Positions 1 to 8,645 of a stretch of DNA of 39,270 nt are shown here, in pieces. The position numbers were made by a program, and so were the translations under genes. The stretch comes from Streptomyces sp. AC558_RSS880 (lineage in GTDB: Bacteria > Actinomycetota > Actinomycetes > Streptomycetales > Streptomycetaceae): the NCBI RefSeq assembly GCF_019049255.1, contig NZ_JAGMUJ010000073.1, positions 1 through 39,270 of the forward strand, in the 5' to 3' direction. Each line of letters begins with the position of its first letter. Within the stretch, counting starts at the first letter, position 1. Below the pieces are notes generated by a model. It searched no databases and was not told the DNA's origin. It saw only the letters and a program-made list of their open reading frames with translations.

Positions 1-72
1 CGGAAGCTAAGCCTTACAGCGCCGATGGTACTGCAGGGGGGACCCTGTGGGAGAGTAGGACGCCGCCGAACA
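1..72 (+). rRNA. rrf: 5S ribosomal RNA, 3' part
   Basis: The first bases match the 3' half of the Streptomyces 5S rRNA, including the GGAAGCTAAGCC segment, the GCGCCGATGGTACTGC segment and the closing GAGAGTAGGACGCCGCCGAA. The 5' half lies before the window. The exact 3' end is placed within a few bases by analogy. It implies that an rRNA operon ends here. Confidence 0.93.
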
Positions 73-82
73 ATTCTTCGGG

Positions 83-113
83 AAAACCCCGCACCGTACC
101 GGTGCGGGGTTTT
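83..113 (+). terminator. rRNA operon terminator
   Basis: A perfect 13-bp inverted repeat (83-95 with 101-113) closes on a 5-nt loop. The arm starts with AAAA and ends with TTTT, so the hairpin has a U-rich 3' side. It lies about 10 bases after the 5S end and before the HAD gene, as expected for rRNA operon termination. Confidence 0.88.
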
Positions 114-133
114 CTGCGTTTAGGGTCAGAGCC

Positions 134-790
134 ATGCGCTATGACCTCGTCATCTTCGACAACGACGGTGTTCTCGTCGACAGTGAGCCGATCTCCAACA
201 GCCTTCTGGCCGCCTATCTGACCGAACTCGGCCACCCCACCTCGTACGAGGACTCCATCCGTGACTACATGGGCTCCGCCATGCACCGCGTGCACGATCT
301 CGTCGAGGAACGGACCGGGCGGCGGTTGCCGGCGGACTTCGACGACGTGTTCCACGCCCGGGTCTTCGCCGCGTTCGAGCGGGAGCTGAAGCCGGTCGTC
401 GGTGCCATGGACGTGCTCGAGAAGCTGGCCGCCGACGGGGTGCCGTACTGCGTGGCCTCGTCCGGGAGCCATGAGCGGATCCGGGTGGGGCACCGCATGA
501 CCGGGCTCGACCGGTGGTTCGACGACGAGCGGATCTTCAGCTCGCAGGACGTGGGGCGGGGGAAGCCCGCACCGGACCTGTTCCTGTACGCGGCCGAGCG
601 GATGGGCGTGGCGCCCGAGCGGTGTGTGGTCGTCGAGGACAGTCCGCTGGGCGTCCAGGCGGCGGTCGCGGCCGGGATGGACGTGTACGGGTTCACCGCG
701 ATGACACCCGCGGAGAAGCTTTCCGCGGCCACAGGACTCTTCGAGGGCATGGAGGAGCTGCTCCCGCTGCTCGCGCGAGGACGAAACTGA
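134..790 (+). CDS. HAD-family phosphatase (beta-phosphoglucomutase-like)
   Basis: A 218-residue cytosolic hydrolase of the haloacid dehalogenase superfamily. Motif I is FDNDGVLVDSE near the N-terminus, with the nucleophile and acid/base aspartates in DND. It is followed by a helical cap domain. Motif III is the lysine in GRGKPAPD and motif IV is VVEDSPLGV. This order and length fit the subclass of small sugar-phosphate phosphatases and beta-phosphoglucomutase-like enzymes; the substrate cannot be told from sequence. The ATG at 134 directly precedes the conserved N-terminal strand. It is monocistronic between the rRNA terminator and the MFS gene, 60 bases upstream of the latter. Confidence 0.88.
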   Translation: MRYDLVIFDNDGVLVDSEPISNSLLAAYLTELGHPTSYEDSIRDYMGSAMHRVHDLVEERTGRRLPADFDDVFHARVFAAFERELKPVVGAMDVLEKLAADGVPYCVASSGSHERIRVGHRMTGLDRWFDDERIFSSQDVGRGKPAPDLFLYAAERMGVAPERCVVVEDSPLGVQAAVAAGMDVYGFTAMTPAEKLSAATGLFEGMEELLPLLARGRN

Positions 791-850
791 AGGTGATTCA
801 TCTTTGACCGGATCTACCCACCGGTATCCCCGAGCCCTACGCTCGCCGCC

Positions 851-2089
851 ATGACTGATGTGCTGCGGCGCGGCAGGGTCTCGCTGGCGTTCAGTTTCCT
901 CGTGCAGGGCGTCGCCTTCGCTCTGCTCGTGACGCGGATCCCGGCCGTCCAGGACCGGTACGGGGTCTCCGACGCGCTGCTGCCGGTCTTCCTCGCCGCC
1001 GTGCCGATCCTGGCGGGCATCGGAAGTGTCACCACGGAGCGGCTGGTGAAGCGGGTGCCGCCGAGCCGGGTGCTGCGGTGGTCGCAGCCGGTGGTGCTGC
1101 TGGCGCTGCTGGGCGTCGGAGCGGGCGAACACATGGCGGGGCTCGGCGTGGCACTGGCCGCGTTCGGGCTGGCCGTCGGTGCGCTGGACGCGTCGATGAA
1201 CATGCTCGGGGTGAGTCTGCAGCGGGCGTACGGGCGCAGCATCATGCTGAGCTTCCACGCCGCGTACAGCCTGGGCGGGATCGTCGGGGCGTCGCTCGCG
1301 TGGGTGGGGGCGCACGGGGACCTGGCGTTGTGGGTGTCGTATCTGCCGGTGGTGCTGGTGCTGCTGCCGGCCGCGCTGGTCGGAAGCCGGTGGTACGTCG
1401 ACGGGGGAGACGGGGAAGAGGAGCCGGCTCCGGAGAACGCGGAGGGCGGGCACGCGGCCGACGGCCTCGCGTGGCTGTTGCCGCTGTGCCTGGTGATGAC
1501 GGTGGCGTACATCGGGGACTCGACGGTCTCCAACTGGAGTGCGAAGTACCTCCAGGACGTGCTGGGGAGTTCGGAGCAGCTGGCGACCGTTCCGTACAAC
1601 GTCTACATGGTCACCACGCTGCTGGGGCGGGCGCTCGGGGACGTCGGGGTGCGGCGGTTCGGGGCCGTGGCGGTGGTGCGGGCGGGGGCGCTGGTGGCGG
1701 CGGTGGGGTTCGCCGTGGTGGCCGGGGCGCCGGGTGCGTGGGTGGGGATGCTGGGGTTCACGCTGCTGGGGCTCGGGTTGTGCGTGCTGGTGCCGCAGAC
1801 CTTCGCGGCGGCCGGGCGGCGGGCTGCCGGGCGTGGCGGCCCGGGGGCTTCGGACAAGGCCGTCGCGCGGCTCAATGTCTTCAATTATGTGGGTTTTCTG
1901 ATCGGTTCGCCGTTGGTCGGGGCGCTCGGCGATGCCTGGAGCTACCGCGGGGCGATGCTCGTGCCGATGGTGTTGGTGCTGGTGACGCTCGTGTACGCCA
2001 GGTCGTTCGCGGATCGGCCGGACCGATACGGTGGCGGGCATGAGCGGGCGCGTACAGCTGATGTGGGACGAGGCAGTGACGGGCTATGA
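851..2089 (+). CDS. MFS transporter
   Basis: A 412-residue integral membrane protein with about twelve hydrophobic segments split by a polar loop near residues 180-205, rich in Gly, Glu and Asp, as in major facilitator superfamily permeases. The N-terminal end, VSLAFSFLVQGVAFALLVTR, resembles the bacterial fucose-permease/YbjJ-like branch. The substrate is unknown. The ATG at 851 lies just before the first membrane helix. The 3' end overlaps the AcuC gene by about 50 bases, so the two are probably co-transcribed and translationally linked. Confidence 0.88.
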   Translation: MTDVLRRGRVSLAFSFLVQGVAFALLVTRIPAVQDRYGVSDALLPVFLAAVPILAGIGSVTTERLVKRVPPSRVLRWSQPVVLLALLGVGAGEHMAGLGVALAAFGLAVGALDASMNMLGVSLQRAYGRSIMLSFHAAYSLGGIVGASLAWVGAHGDLALWVSYLPVVLVLLPAALVGSRWYVDGGDGEEEPAPENAEGGHAADGLAWLLPLCLVMTVAYIGDSTVSNWSAKYLQDVLGSSEQLATVPYNVYMVTTLLGRALGDVGVRRFGAVAVVRAGALVAAVGFAVVAGAPGAWVGMLGFTLLGLGLCVLVPQTFAAAGRRAAGRGGPGASDKAVARLNVFNYVGFLIGSPLVGALGDAWSYRGAMLVPMVLVLVTLVYARSFADRPDRYGGGHERARTADVGRGSDGL

Positions 2090-3212
2090 CTTCGGCCGGG
2101 ACCATCCGATGGACCCGGTCCGGCTGGCGCTGACCCGGAGTCTGGTCGGTGCCCTGGGGCTCGACCGTGAGGTGGAGGTGGTCGCCGCGAAGGCGGCCGG
2201 GGAGTCGACGCTGCGGCTCGTCCACCGGGAGGACTACATCGAGGCGGTGCGGGCCGCGTCGGCGGACCCGGCGGCCGCGGACCAGGCGTACGGGCTGGGG
2301 ACGGTGGACGATCCCGCGTTCGCCGGGATGCACGAGGTGTCGGCGCTGATCGCGGGGCAGTCCGTGGGCGCGGCGGAGGCGGTGTGGCGCGGGGACGCGC
2401 CGCACGCGGTGAACTTCGCGGGCGGGCTGCACCACGCCATGCCGGGCGCGGCCTCCGGCTTCTGCGTGTACAACGACGCCGCGCTGGCGATCGCGCGGCT
2501 GCTGGAGCTGGGCGCGGAGCGGGTCGCGTACGTCGACGTCGACGTGCACCACGGGGACGGGGTGCAGGCGGCGTTCTGGGAGGACCCGCGCGTGCTGACG
2601 GTCTCGCTGCACGAGCATCCGCGGACGCTGTTCCCGCAGACCGGGTGGCCGGAGGAGACGGGGGCGGACGGTGCGGAGGGCGGCGCGGTCAACGTGGCCC
2701 TGCCGGCCGGGACCGGGGACGCGGGGTGGCTGCGGGCGTTCCACTCCGTCGTGCCGGAGCTGATCGCGGACTTCCGGCCGCAGGTGCTGGTGACGCAGCA
2801 CGGGGCCGACACGCACTTCGAGGATCCGCTGGCGCATCTGGCGGTGTCGCTGGACGCGCAGCGGGCGGTGCAGGTGGCGTGCCACGAGCTGGCGCACGAG
2901 TACGCCGACGGGCGGTGGGTGGCGCTGGGCGGTGGCGGTTACGCGGTGGTGGAGGTCGTGCCGCGGTCCTGGACCCATCTGGTGGGCATCGCGGCCGAGC
3001 GGCCGGTGGAGCCCACGACGGTGATCCCCGAGGGCTGGCGGCAGGAGGTGTACGCCCGGACCCGGCAGCCGGCGCCGCGGCGGATGACGGACGGGCGGTG
3101 GCCGGTGTCCTGGGCCGCGTGGGACGAGGGGTACGACCCGGCGGACCGCCTGGACCAGGCGATCCTGGCGGCGCGGCGCGCGGTGTTCCCGCTGCGGGGG
3201 CTGCTGCCCTGA
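2040..3212 (+). CDS. acuC: Acetoin utilization protein AcuC (histone deacetylase family)
   Basis: A 390-residue zinc-dependent deacetylase of the AcuC/HDAC family. These enzymes remove acetyl groups from lysines, classically reactivating acetyl-CoA synthetase in the cytoplasm. Visible landmarks are the N-terminal YDFGRDHPMDP segment, the catalytic double histidine in DVDVHHGDGVQ (about residues 170-171), the QHGADTHFEDPLAHL metal and active-site segment, and the C-terminal GGGGYAVVEVVPRSW motif. The ATG at 2040 is chosen over a GTG at 2031 because it directly precedes the conserved region. It overlaps the MFS gene. As I recall, the same gene order occurs in S. coelicolor near bldN. Confidence 0.9.
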   Translation: MSGRVQLMWDEAVTGYDFGRDHPMDPVRLALTRSLVGALGLDREVEVVAAKAAGESTLRLVHREDYIEAVRAASADPAAADQAYGLGTVDDPAFAGMHEVSALIAGQSVGAAEAVWRGDAPHAVNFAGGLHHAMPGAASGFCVYNDAALAIARLLELGAERVAYVDVDVHHGDGVQAAFWEDPRVLTVSLHEHPRTLFPQTGWPEETGADGAEGGAVNVALPAGTGDAGWLRAFHSVVPELIADFRPQVLVTQHGADTHFEDPLAHLAVSLDAQRAVQVACHELAHEYADGRWVALGGGGYAVVEVVPRSWTHLVGIAAERPVEPTTVIPEGWRQEVYARTRQPAPRRMTDGRWPVSWAAWDEGYDPADRLDQAILAARRAVFPLRGLLP

Positions 3213-3308
3213 CGGCCGTACGGTCGTACGGGCGTTCCGTTACGCCGTCCGTGCGGTGTTCCCCCGTTCCGGTCCCGCCTCGTCCCGGTATCCCGCAGCA
3301 TCGCTTCC

Positions 3309-4124
3309 GTGCTGACCACCGCCGAGCTCCGTGTGCACCTCCTCGCCGTCCGGCTCGCCGGGGTCGTGGGCACCACGCGGGAGGAGAGCCTGCGGAGCTA
3401 CCGGTTGTTCGCCGCCCGGGATCCGCGCCTGCTGATCGGGCTGGATCCCGAACGGGTATGGGGTGAGCGGGAATTGCTCGCGTTGATGGCGGACAGGTGC
3501 GGGGTCTCGGCCGATCCCGCGCACGTCTCCGGCCATGATGTGATCGACCCCGAGCGGACCCTGGCCGCCCTGGACGCCTTCGCGGGGCGGCTGGCGGTCG
3601 CTGCGGAGCGTGGCGGGCCGGTCCTGTTCGGCACCGGTCACCCGCACCGGCTGCTCGGTTTCTACGCCGTTCTGGCAGACGCCTTGTCGGCGGCGGGATG
3701 TACCGTCCTCACCCCCGCGCAGGGTCGCTGTGTCGACATAACGACCCGGTTCGGTCTACGCACGTACAACCTCGACTACGTACGGGGAGTCGGGCTCGTC
3801 CGGGGCGCGACCGCGGAACGCCCCGGTTGTGAGCCCGGCGCACACACGCACTCCCCCCTCCCGGTTCGGACCGCGCTGGCCGCGGCGGCCGATGCCGGCG
3901 GACCGCTTCCGGAATTGGTGATCGGAGATCACGGCTGGGTCTGCGGGGCAGGTCAGCTGGGGTTCGAGGCCGTCGGGCCGGCCGATGTGAACGACCCCGC
4001 GCCGTTCGTCGGTGAGGCCGAGGGGGCCGTCTCCCTCGTCGTTCCACTTGATGACGGCGTGCGGTCTGATTACTACCTGCCGTTGACCCGCTACGTACTC
4101 AATCGAGCGTGTCTGTCACAGTAG
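3309..4124 (+). CDS. Phosphatase-like protein (conserved Streptomyces family)
   Basis: A 271-residue soluble protein starting at a GTG. It has a central FGTGHPHRLLGFY segment, a histidine-rich HTHSPLPVR segment and a C-terminal GDHGWVCGAGQLGFEAVGPADVNDP motif with conserved Asp, His and Cys. Homologues in this neighbourhood are usually annotated as putative phosphatases. I see no textbook catalytic motif, so the activity is uncertain. It lies 96 bases after acuC with no clear terminator between, so it may belong to the same transcript. Confidence 0.7.
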   Translation: MLTTAELRVHLLAVRLAGVVGTTREESLRSYRLFAARDPRLLIGLDPERVWGERELLALMADRCGVSADPAHVSGHDVIDPERTLAALDAFAGRLAVAAERGGPVLFGTGHPHRLLGFYAVLADALSAAGCTVLTPAQGRCVDITTRFGLRTYNLDYVRGVGLVRGATAERPGCEPGAHTHSPLPVRTALAAAADAGGPLPELVIGDHGWVCGAGQLGFEAVGPADVNDPAPFVGEAEGAVSLVVPLDDGVRSDYYLPLTRYVLNRACLSQ

Positions 4125-4253
4125 GCCGCCGATGGGTGCACCTCTTCCCCACTCGCATCACCCGCCCCTACATTGGGGAGTGAGCACGCAACGACGAAGA
4201 GTCACCGGAAGGGGAAGCCGGTGGCCGTCGAGTGCGGAAGGTTCAGGTGTGTC

Positions 4254-4466
4254 ATGGCTGCAGCTGGCGAGAGGCCTCTGAACGAGGTTCAGTTCCTTAC
4301 CGTGGCGGAAGTCGCCTCGGTGATGCGAGTGTCGAAGATGACCGTGTACCGGCTGGTGCACAGCGGTCATCTGCCCGCGATCCGGGTGGGGCGGTCCTTC
4401 CGCGTCCCGGAGCAAGCGGTTCACGAGTACCTCCGCGAGAGCTACGTGGGGGTGGAAACGGCCTGA
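4254..4466 (+). CDS. Small excisionase-type (MerR-like HTH) DNA-binding protein
   Basis: A 70-residue protein consisting almost only of a winged helix-turn-helix of the excisionase/BldC type. The core reads FLTVAEVASVMRVSKMTVYR, followed by LVHSGHLPAIRVGRSFRVPE, a recognition helix and wing. It should bind DNA as a small regulator or nucleoid-like factor. The ATG at 4254 is preferred because the alternative upstream start at 4173 adds a 27-residue extension of unlikely composition. The gene precedes the bS22 gene, as in other streptomycetes, where I recall the name bdtA for the S. coelicolor homologue. No phage genes are nearby, so a phage excisionase role is unlikely. Confidence 0.9.
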   Translation: MAAAGERPLNEVQFLTVAEVASVMRVSKMTVYRLVHSGHLPAIRVGRSFRVPEQAVHEYLRESYVGVETA

Positions 4467-4621
4467 CGGCTGGGGCGGGGTGGTCCCTCACAGGCCACTC
4501 GGGATCACCCCGGCCCCCTCGATTACGACCTCAGCGCTCGGGCGGGTAGGCTAGCCCCTCGTAGGTCGTGTGGGCCCATGGCGCCCAAACACCGAGTGAT
4601 GAGAAGTGAGCGAGGGTAGTC

Positions 4622-4720
4622 GTGGGCTCTGTTATCAAGAAGCGGCGCAAGCGGATGGCCAAGAAGAAGCACCGCAAGCTGCTCAAGCGCACGCGCGTCC
4701 AGCGTCGCAACAAGAAGTAA
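4622..4720 (+). CDS. 30S ribosomal protein bS22 (AURKAIP1/COX24 domain)
   Basis: A 32-residue extremely basic protein, starting at GTG with MGSVIKKRRKRMAKKKHRK and ending RVQRRNKK. It matches the tiny actinobacterial ribosomal protein bS22 seen in mycobacterial ribosome structures, also annotated as an AURKAIP1/COX24-domain protein. About one residue in two is Lys or Arg, as expected for a peptide threaded through rRNA. A purine-rich GAGCGAGGG stretch upstream can serve as ribosome binding site. A strong terminator follows, so it is probably transcribed alone or with the HTH gene. Confidence 0.93.
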   Translation: MGSVIKKRRKRMAKKKHRKLLKRTRVQRRNKK

Positions 4721-4741
4721 GCGACAGCGCGAGAGCGTGTC

Positions 4742-4778
4742 CAGTGGCCCCCCACCGCACTCCGGTGGGGGGCCACTG
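4742..4778 (+). terminator. Terminator after bS22 gene
   Basis: A perfect 15-bp inverted repeat (4742-4756 with 4764-4778) with a 7-nt loop lies 21 bases after the bS22 stop codon. It has no long T run, as is common for Streptomyces terminators. Confidence 0.85.
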
Positions 4779-4914
4779 CCATTCGTACGTCCGGGGCACT
4801 CGCCTCGTGCGTACGGGTCCGTCGTCGTCACTTCAAGCATCCGATGGACACCACAGAGCGACGGCGACCCGATAGGTTGGCCGTCGGGAGCAGGGCGAGA
4901 GGAAGGCGCTGATC

Positions 4915-5976
4915 TTGGGAAAGGTCGTGCTCGTGACCGGGGTGGCCCGTCAGCTGGGGGGCCGTTTCGTCCGGCGGATCCTGCGGGATCCCGAGGTGGA
5001 CCGGGTCGTCGGCGTGGACGCGGTCCCGCCCGAGCATCACCTGGGCGGTGCCGACTTCGTCCAGACGGACATCCGTCAGCCCACCATCGCGCGGGTGCTG
5101 GCCGAGTCGGGCGCGGACACGGTCGTCCACCTCGACGTGACGGGGACGCCGCTCGGCAGCGGCGGCCGGACCGCGCTGAAGGAGACCAACGTCATCGGCA
5201 CCATGCAGCTGCTGGGTGCCTGCCAGAAGTCCCCCGGCGTCAAGCGGCTGGTCGTGAAGTCCAGTACGAGCGTCTACGGTTCCGCGCCCCGCGACCCGGC
5301 GGTCTTCACCGAGTCGACCCCGCCCAAGTCCCTGCCCAGCGGTGGCTTCGCGAAGGACACGGTCGAGGTCGAGGGGTACGTGCGCGGCTTCGCGCGCCGC
5401 CGTCCGGACGTCGCCGTGTGTGTGCTGCGGTTCGCCAACATCCTGGGCCCGGCCGCGGACAGCCCGCTCGCCTCGTACTTCTCGCTGCCGGTGCTGCCGA
5501 CCGTGTTCGGCTACGACCCCCGGCTGCAGTTCGTGCACGAGGACGACGTCGTCGAGGTGCTGCGGATCGGCTCGCACGAACCGAGGCGCTCCACGCTCAA
5601 CAGCGGCACCTTCAACATCGCCGGTGACGGCGTGCTGCTGCTCTCGCAGTGCTCGCGGCGGCTCGGCCGGCCGACCGTGCCGCTGCTGCTTCCCGCGGTC
5701 ACCTGGGCGGGCTCACTGGTGCGTACGCTGGGGATGACGGATTTCTCGCCCGAGCAGATCCGGCTGCTCACACACGGGCGGGTGGTGTCGACGGACCAGA
5801 TGCGGGAGACGCTGGGCTTCACCCCGAAGTACTCGACTGCTGAAACGTTTGCGGACTTCGTGCGCAGTCGCGGTCCCGGGCTGCTTCCCCCGGAGAGGCT
5901 CGAGAGGGCCGTCGACCGGATCGCCGCGCTGCCCCTGCCGGGCAGCGGTCACCCCCCGACGCAGAGCGCCAACTGA
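4915..5976 (+). CDS. NAD-dependent epimerase/dehydratase (extended SDR)
   Basis: A 353-residue Rossmann-fold protein of the NAD-dependent epimerase/dehydratase family. The N-terminus VVLVTGVARQLGGRF is a variant of the TGxxGxxG cofactor loop. D/T-rich segments follow (ADFVQTDIRQP), then a VKSSTSVYGS stretch carrying the SDR serine, a C-terminal substrate domain and a Pro-rich tail. The usual YxxxK motif is not obvious, so catalysis is uncertain. A TTG start at 4915 is chosen because the first strand begins immediately after it and an AGAGGAAGG ribosome binding site lies 9 bases upstream. It is followed after 14 bases by the acyltransferase gene, forming a two-gene operon. Confidence 0.85.
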   Translation: MGKVVLVTGVARQLGGRFVRRILRDPEVDRVVGVDAVPPEHHLGGADFVQTDIRQPTIARVLAESGADTVVHLDVTGTPLGSGGRTALKETNVIGTMQLLGACQKSPGVKRLVVKSSTSVYGSAPRDPAVFTESTPPKSLPSGGFAKDTVEVEGYVRGFARRRPDVAVCVLRFANILGPAADSPLASYFSLPVLPTVFGYDPRLQFVHEDDVVEVLRIGSHEPRRSTLNSGTFNIAGDGVLLLSQCSRRLGRPTVPLLLPAVTWAGSLVRTLGMTDFSPEQIRLLTHGRVVSTDQMRETLGFTPKYSTAETFADFVRSRGPGLLPPERLERAVDRIAALPLPGSGHPPTQSAN

Positions 5977-5990
5977 GGAGCGCAGCAACG

Positions 5991-7067
5991 ATGGCGGACG
6001 CCAAGGTCATTCCGTTCGACGACGACCACCGCTCGCGTGGGGGTGCCGCGCAGCGCCCGTCGCGCCGCCGAAGTGCGGGCAGCCGGCGCCAGGGCGGCGC
6101 GCAGCCCGCGGCGGTCGGGGAGGTCCAGCCCCTGCCGGGTGTGGCGTCCGTGCAGGATGATGATCGGGTGACGGGTGTGGACGAGCAGCTCCAGGAACCG
6201 GCCGGGGACGGTTCGGGTGTCGGCTCGGGCGGCCTGGAGCAGCGGATCGCGAGCGGTCTGGCGTTCCTGCGCCGCCGGCTCACCGGGGACTACGACGTCG
6301 ACGACTTCGGATACGACGAGGAGCTCACCGACCAGGTCCTGATGTCCCTGCTGCGGCCGGTGTACGAGAAGTACTTCCGGGTCGAGGTGAAGGGCATCGG
6401 GAACATCCCCCCGGAGGGCGGTGCGCTGATCGTCGCCAACCACTCCGGGACGGTGCCGGTGGACGGTCTGATGATGCAGGTCGCCGTCCACGACCACCAT
6501 CCGGCCGGCCGTCATCTGCGGCTGCTCGCGGCGGATCTGGTGTTCGTGCTGCCCGTGGTCAACGAGCTCGCCCGCAAGCTGGGGCACACCCTGGCGTGTA
6601 CGGAGGACGCCGAACGCCTGCTCGGGCAGGGTGAGCTGGTGGGGGTGATGCCGGAGGGGTTCAAGGGCATCGGGAAGCCGTTCGGCGAGCGGTACAAGCT
6701 GCAGCGGTTCGGGCGTGGCGGGTTCGTCTCGACGGCGCTGCGGCAGGGCGTTCCGATCATTCCGTGCTCGATCGTCGGGGCGGAGGAGATCTATCCGATG
6801 ATCGGCAACGCGAAGACGCTGGCCCGGGTGCTGGGTTTTCCGTACTTCCCGCTGACGCCGACGTTTCCGTGGCTCGGTCCGCTGGGTGCGATCCCGCTGC
6901 CGACGAAGTGGACGATCCAGTTCGGCGAGCCGATCCCGACGGATGGTTATCCGCCGGAGGCGGCGGACGACCCGATGCTGATGTTCAACCTGACCGACCA
7001 GGTGAGGGAACAGATCCAGCACACGCTGTACAAGCTGCTGGTGCAGCGGCGGTCGGTGTTCTTCTAG
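5991..7067 (+). CDS. Lysophospholipid acyltransferase family protein
   Basis: A 358-residue protein. Residues 1-85 are polar and Arg/Gly-rich. The rest is a PlsC-like glycerolipid acyltransferase domain. The acceptor motif is VANHSGTVPVDG, with His and Asp spaced slightly wider than the classic HxxxxD. A second block is VGVMPEGFKGIGKP, where the PEG triad would bind the glycerol phosphate, and a third is IPCSIVGAEEIYP. It probably acylates a lysophospholipid or related acceptor at the membrane. It lies 14 bases after the epimerase gene and is followed by a terminator, so the pair likely works in one lipid or envelope pathway, though the substrate is unknown. Confidence 0.88.
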   Translation: MADAKVIPFDDDHRSRGGAAQRPSRRRSAGSRRQGGAQPAAVGEVQPLPGVASVQDDDRVTGVDEQLQEPAGDGSGVGSGGLEQRIASGLAFLRRRLTGDYDVDDFGYDEELTDQVLMSLLRPVYEKYFRVEVKGIGNIPPEGGALIVANHSGTVPVDGLMMQVAVHDHHPAGRHLRLLAADLVFVLPVVNELARKLGHTLACTEDAERLLGQGELVGVMPEGFKGIGKPFGERYKLQRFGRGGFVSTALRQGVPIIPCSIVGAEEIYPMIGNAKTLARVLGFPYFPLTPTFPWLGPLGAIPLPTKWTIQFGEPIPTDGYPPEAADDPMLMFNLTDQVREQIQHTLYKLLVQRRSVFF

Positions 7068-7103
7068 GTTCTTCTGGCGGACCGTTGTCGCGTACGTCTT
7101 CGG

Positions 7104-7130
7104 GGGCGCCCCTCGTCGTGAGGGGCGCCC
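7104..7130. terminator. Bidirectional terminator
   Basis: A perfect 11-bp inverted repeat (7104-7114 with 7120-7130) with a 5-nt loop separates the plus-strand acyltransferase gene from the minus-strand rsbN gene. It can serve both convergent transcripts. Confidence 0.82.
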
Positions 7131-7136
7131 TCCGTT

Positions 7137-8393
7137 CTACTCCGCGTCCTCGCTGTCGATGCCCAGGCCCGGGAGGAGTCCGGGCAGGAGGGGCGGGATG
7201 GTGACGTCGGGGGCGGGAGGCGGGGTGATGCCGCCCGTCGCCGGTGGCGGAGTGGTGACGGCGCCGCTCTCCTCGGGCGGGTCGAGCAGGTCGCCGGTGT
7301 TGCCGCCGAGCAGGTCGTCGCTCTCGCGGTCGGCGTCGGCGGAACCGGACGGGCCGGCACTGCCGGGGCCGCTCTCGCCGGAGGTGTCGCCGCCGGTGCC
7401 GGGGGACTGCGAGGGGTCCGTGCCGGACGGGGTGCCGGGTGTCGACGCGGAGCCGCGCCGCCGTGCGCCGCCGTCGTCCTCGTCGGTCGAGGGGCCGGGG
7501 AGCAGCGACTGCAGCGGGGCGACGTCTTCGTCTATGGCGTCGAACACCGACGAGACCTGCTCGCTCACGTCCCCCAGCTGCACGGGCAGCCGGTCACGCA
7601 GGGTGCCCCAGGTCTGGCGGTGTGCCTGGGAGAAGGAGGAGAGCGCCTGCATGGGGCCCAGGGAGCCGGGGTCGCGCTCGTACGCCTCGCGCAGCAGCCG
7701 GTGGCCCTCGGCGGCGTCGTGCCGCATGCCGGACAGGGCGCGGCGGACATCGCCGAGGGACTCGTGGTCGAAGCGGCCGCTGCGGTCGCGCTCCATCAGC
7801 CGACGGGCTTCGTTGAGGCGGGTGGAGGCGTGGTCGAGGTAGACCCGGCCGCGCTCGTCGTTGCCGTCGGCGAGGCCGAGCTTGACGTCCTCGATGCCGC
7901 GTTTGAGTCCGTAGAGGGAGTCACCGGGCAGGGCGTCGGAGCTGGCGACGGCGACTCCGCCGAGGGCGCCGGCGGCGACGCCGACGGTGAGTCCGCCCGC
8001 GGTGAGCCCTTTGGCCAGCCGCGACCGTGGTCGCAGTTTGCCCAGCGGGGTCGCCCGGTGGGCGCCCCTGGCCCGGTGCGAGCGCTGTCCGGGTACGGTC
8101 TGATCCGTCGCCTCGCCCGCAGCGGTGCCCTCCTGGAGCATGGCCTCGAACGCGGCCACCAGCTGGGCCCGCTGGACGACCTTGACCTCGGGGTCCAGTT
8201 CTGGTTTGGGCAGCGCGCCGAGGCCGGAGGTCAGAGTGAGCAGCTGTGCCTGCTCGGTCTCCGCGGCGGCGGCCGGGGCCGGGGCCGGTGTCGATCCTTC
8301 GGGCTGCTCGGCCGCCGTGCCCCGGTCGGACTGCTCCTCCAGGGCCTGGGCGAAGGCGTTCGCCCGCCGGTGCGCCGATACGTTCGCGATCAC
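7137..8393 (-). CDS. rsbN: Anti-sigma factor RsbN (DUF5667 domain)
   Basis: A 418-residue membrane-spanning protein located just downstream of bldN. The N-terminal cytoplasmic region, from VIANVSAHRRANAFAQALEE to about residue 120, would hold sigma BldN inactive. A hydrophobic segment (LTAGGLTVGVAAGALGGVAV) is the single membrane anchor. The extracytoplasmic part contains the DUF5667 region (DSLYGLKRGIEDVKLGL and following) and a long Ser/Pro/Gly-rich C-terminal tail. In S. venezuelae the homologue is the cognate anti-sigma of BldN. The GTG at 8393 is preferred over the GTG at 8402, because the AGGAGG ribosome binding site lies 8 bases before 8393 but overlaps the other codon. Confidence 0.9.
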   Translation of the reverse strand: MIANVSAHRRANAFAQALEEQSDRGTAAEQPEGSTPAPAPAAAAETEQAQLLTLTSGLGALPKPELDPEVKVVQRAQLVAAFEAMLQEGTAAGEATDQTVPGQRSHRARGAHRATPLGKLRPRSRLAKGLTAGGLTVGVAAGALGGVAVASSDALPGDSLYGLKRGIEDVKLGLADGNDERGRVYLDHASTRLNEARRLMERDRSGRFDHESLGDVRRALSGMRHDAAEGHRLLREAYERDPGSLGPMQALSSFSQAHRQTWGTLRDRLPVQLGDVSEQVSSVFDAIDEDVAPLQSLLPGPSTDEDDGGARRRGSASTPGTPSGTDPSQSPGTGGDTSGESGPGSAGPSGSADADRESDDLLGGNTGDLLDPPEESGAVTTPPPATGGITPPPAPDVTIPPLLPGLLPGLGIDSEDAE

Positions 8394-8645
8394 TGGCGGC
8401 ACCTCCTCTCGTCATCACGGTCGACTCCCCAGGGGGTCCTGAGGGTTCCCCGCCCTGACCAGGGTCACGCGATCGAGTGATCGAAGTCGGTCAGGGGGTG
8501 ACCACAGGGAGCCTGTATCCCGCACAACGAGTGGCGCGGCACTTGGGTTACGGACCCGGGATGACCGAATGAGGAAGCCAACCGAGTTTCACGTACCGTG
8601 AGTTGGGTGTCGCGGAGCGTGTTCCGGTCGGCGGGCGGGTTCGGG

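Noticed and set aside
14..2041. A 675-codon minus-strand open frame over the HAD and MFS genes
   Set aside because: Arg/His/Pro-rich shadow of well-supported plus-strand genes; it also runs into the rRNA end.
4254..4466. Excisionase-like gene as part of an integrated element
   Set aside because: No integrase, att repeats or phage genes are nearby, and the gene sits in conserved synteny with bS22.
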